Source of the DNA: Brevundimonas sp. UBA5936
Lineage (GTDB): Bacteria > Pseudomonadota > Alphaproteobacteria > Caulobacterales > Caulobacteraceae
Reading direction: 5' to 3'
DNA length: 15,201 nucleotides
Assembly (NCBI GenBank): GCA_002430835.1
Contig: DJDA01000102.1
Coordinates: 1-15,201 of the forward strand
In this document: positions 14,334 through 15,201 of the stretch, piece by piece
How positions within the stretch are numbered: position 1 is the stretch's first letter
Layout: each line of letters begins with the position of its first letter
The notes under the pieces: model-generated
What the model saw: the letters and a program-made list of their open reading frames with translations, nothing else
The model's database searches: none
Told to the model about the DNA's origin: nothing
Program-made: the position numbers and the translations under genes

Positions 14334-14906
14334 ATGCCCCTATGCACGGCCTTTAGCGGCCACACGATGATCGCGACCGGGCCGCTGGTCCAAATCGCAG
14401 AAGCGGTGAAGGCCGCCCACGAGGCCGGGCGAGCGGTTCTGGTCTTTCTAGACGAGGATGCCCGGCCGGTGGAGCTGGATCTGCGCGGCGATCTGGCGGC
14501 GGTGCTGGCGCGTCTGCCGCAGGACAAGCCGCAACCGGAGCCGGAGAAGCGCGGGCCGGGGCGGCCGAAGCTGGGCGTGACTGCGCGTGAAGTCACCTTG
14601 CTGCCGCGCCATTGGGACTGGCTGGCGTCACAGCCGGGCGGGGCTTCGGTGGCCCTGCGCAAGCTGGTCGAAGCCGCTCTGCGCGAAGCCGAGGCGCCCG
14701 ACCGGATGCGTCGCAGCCGCGAGGCGGCCTATCGCTTCATGACCGCTGTGGCGGGCGACTTGCCGGACTATGAAGAGGCCGTGCGGATGCTGTTCGCGGG
14801 CGACTGGACGGCGTTCGACGCCCGCACGGAGGCCTGGCCGGCGGACGTGCGTGATTACGCCCGTCGCCTGGCCGAGCCTGGATGGCGTAACGGCCAAGGA
14901 CGCTGA
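14334..14906 (+). CDS. DUF2239 family protein, possible DNA-binding protein
   Basis: A 190-residue cytoplasmic protein with the conserved DUF2239 pattern: an N-terminal part (TAFSGHTMIATGPLVQIAEAVKAA, then VLVFLDEDARPVELDLRG), a basic linker KRGPGRPKLG (72-81), a core REVTLLPRHWDWLASQ then GGASVALRKLVEAALREAE (86-120), and a C-terminal helical part with DYEEAVRMLFAGDW. The family has no established function that I know of. Two features suggest DNA binding: the GPGRPK segment looks like an AT-hook core, and the strand-then-two-helix pattern at 85-120 resembles a ribbon-helix-helix. ATG 14334 has GAGGA at 14323-14327. The promoter carries a repeated operator-like sequence. The gene converges on the SPOR-domain gene, 18 bp apart. 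Confidence 0.88.
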   Translation: MPLCTAFSGHTMIATGPLVQIAEAVKAAHEAGRAVLVFLDEDARPVELDLRGDLAAVLARLPQDKPQPEPEKRGPGRPKLGVTAREVTLLPRHWDWLASQPGGASVALRKLVEAALREAEAPDRMRRSREAAYRFMTAVAGDLPDYEEAVRMLFAGDWTAFDARTEAWPADVRDYARRLAEPGWRNGQGR

Positions 14907-14924
14907 GAAATCAGGGACGCTGAA

Positions 14925-15201
14925 TCAGCTGGGGCGGATCACCATGCAGGTGACGCGGCGCTCGGACAGGGCTTCGCACGCGGATTCGGCCGACTGCTGG
15001 GTCATGCCGGTGAAGCGCGAGCGATACCAGCCGTTCGCCGTCTGCACGTCGCGCTGGGCGCTCGAGAACTGGGTGCGGAAACGACGGCTGACGTCGTTCA
15101 GCCAGTCGCGGGCCACGGCTTCCTCGCGGAAGGCGCCGACCTGGACGGTCCAGCGGCCGGCCGGAGCCGGAGCCGGGGCGGCGGCGCGCGTCGGCGTGTT
15201 G
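14925..15201 (-). CDS. SPOR domain-containing protein, C-terminal part
   Basis: The gene continues past the right edge; its start lies outside. The visible 92 residues begin with an Ala/Pro-rich linker (APAPAPAG) and then a SPOR domain: RWTVQVGAFREEAVARDWLNDV, a middle part with ANGWYRSRFTGM, and EALSERRVTCMVIRPS at the end. SPOR domains bind peptidoglycan stripped of stem peptides, usually at the division site, so the protein acts in the periplasm. The unseen N-terminal part could be a D-Ala-D-Ala carboxypeptidase or another septal enzyme; the pattern of linker plus terminal SPOR is typical of both, so I cannot choose. An internal GTG at 15116 should not be taken as the start, because it falls inside the domain. 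Confidence 0.88.
   Translation of the reverse strand, partial: NTPTRAAAPAPAPAGRWTVQVGAFREEAVARDWLNDVSRRFRTQFSSAQRDVQTANGWYRSRFTGMTQQSAESACEALSERRVTCMVIRPS

Overview
The window is GC-rich DNA from an alphaproteobacterium. The DUF2336 paralogs, the Hpt protein with an HDLKG motif, the DUF2239 protein, the SPOR-domain protein and the many GTG starts fit Caulobacterales. Brevundimonas or a close relative is my guess from overall protein character; no rRNA or other marker gene is present to prove it. Genes are densely packed on both strands. No gap without a gene exceeds about 175 bp.

Layout: (1) 1-431, the C-terminal part of a lytic-transglycosylase-like protein, interrupted by an in-frame TAG. 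(2) 482-4158, two DUF2336 proteins pointing towards each other around an Hpt phosphotransfer protein and an NAD kinase; this looks like a signalling neighbourhood of unknown output. (3) 4330-5868, an adducin-like class II aldolase followed after 15 bp by an outer-membrane beta-barrel protein. (4) 5980-10364, a two-gene RND efflux operon (periplasmic adaptor and inner-membrane pump, ATGA overlap) closed by a strong terminator. No outer-membrane channel is encoded with it, so it probably uses a TolC-like channel from elsewhere. (5) 10444-12710 on the minus strand: a lipoprotein cytochrome c, a TetR regulator, a GNAT acetyltransferase and a small secreted protein with its own terminator. (6) tRNA-Thr(TGT) at 12871-12946. 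(7) 12998-14263: a DUF486 membrane protein, a HIT hydrolase and a small four-helix membrane protein of the phage-holin-4-2 type. (8) 14334-14906, a DUF2239 protein behind an AT-rich promoter carrying two copies of a 10-bp direct repeat. (9) 14925-15201, the SPOR domain of a protein that runs off the right edge.

Most of this is ordinary chromosomal housekeeping; I see no prophage, IS element or CRISPR array. The two places most likely to hide undescribed biology are the DUF2336/Hpt/NAD kinase cluster and the DUF2239 gene. The latter protein has an AT-hook-like motif and a possible ribbon-helix-helix segment, and repeated operator-like sites overlap its promoter, which suggests an autoregulated DNA-binding protein.
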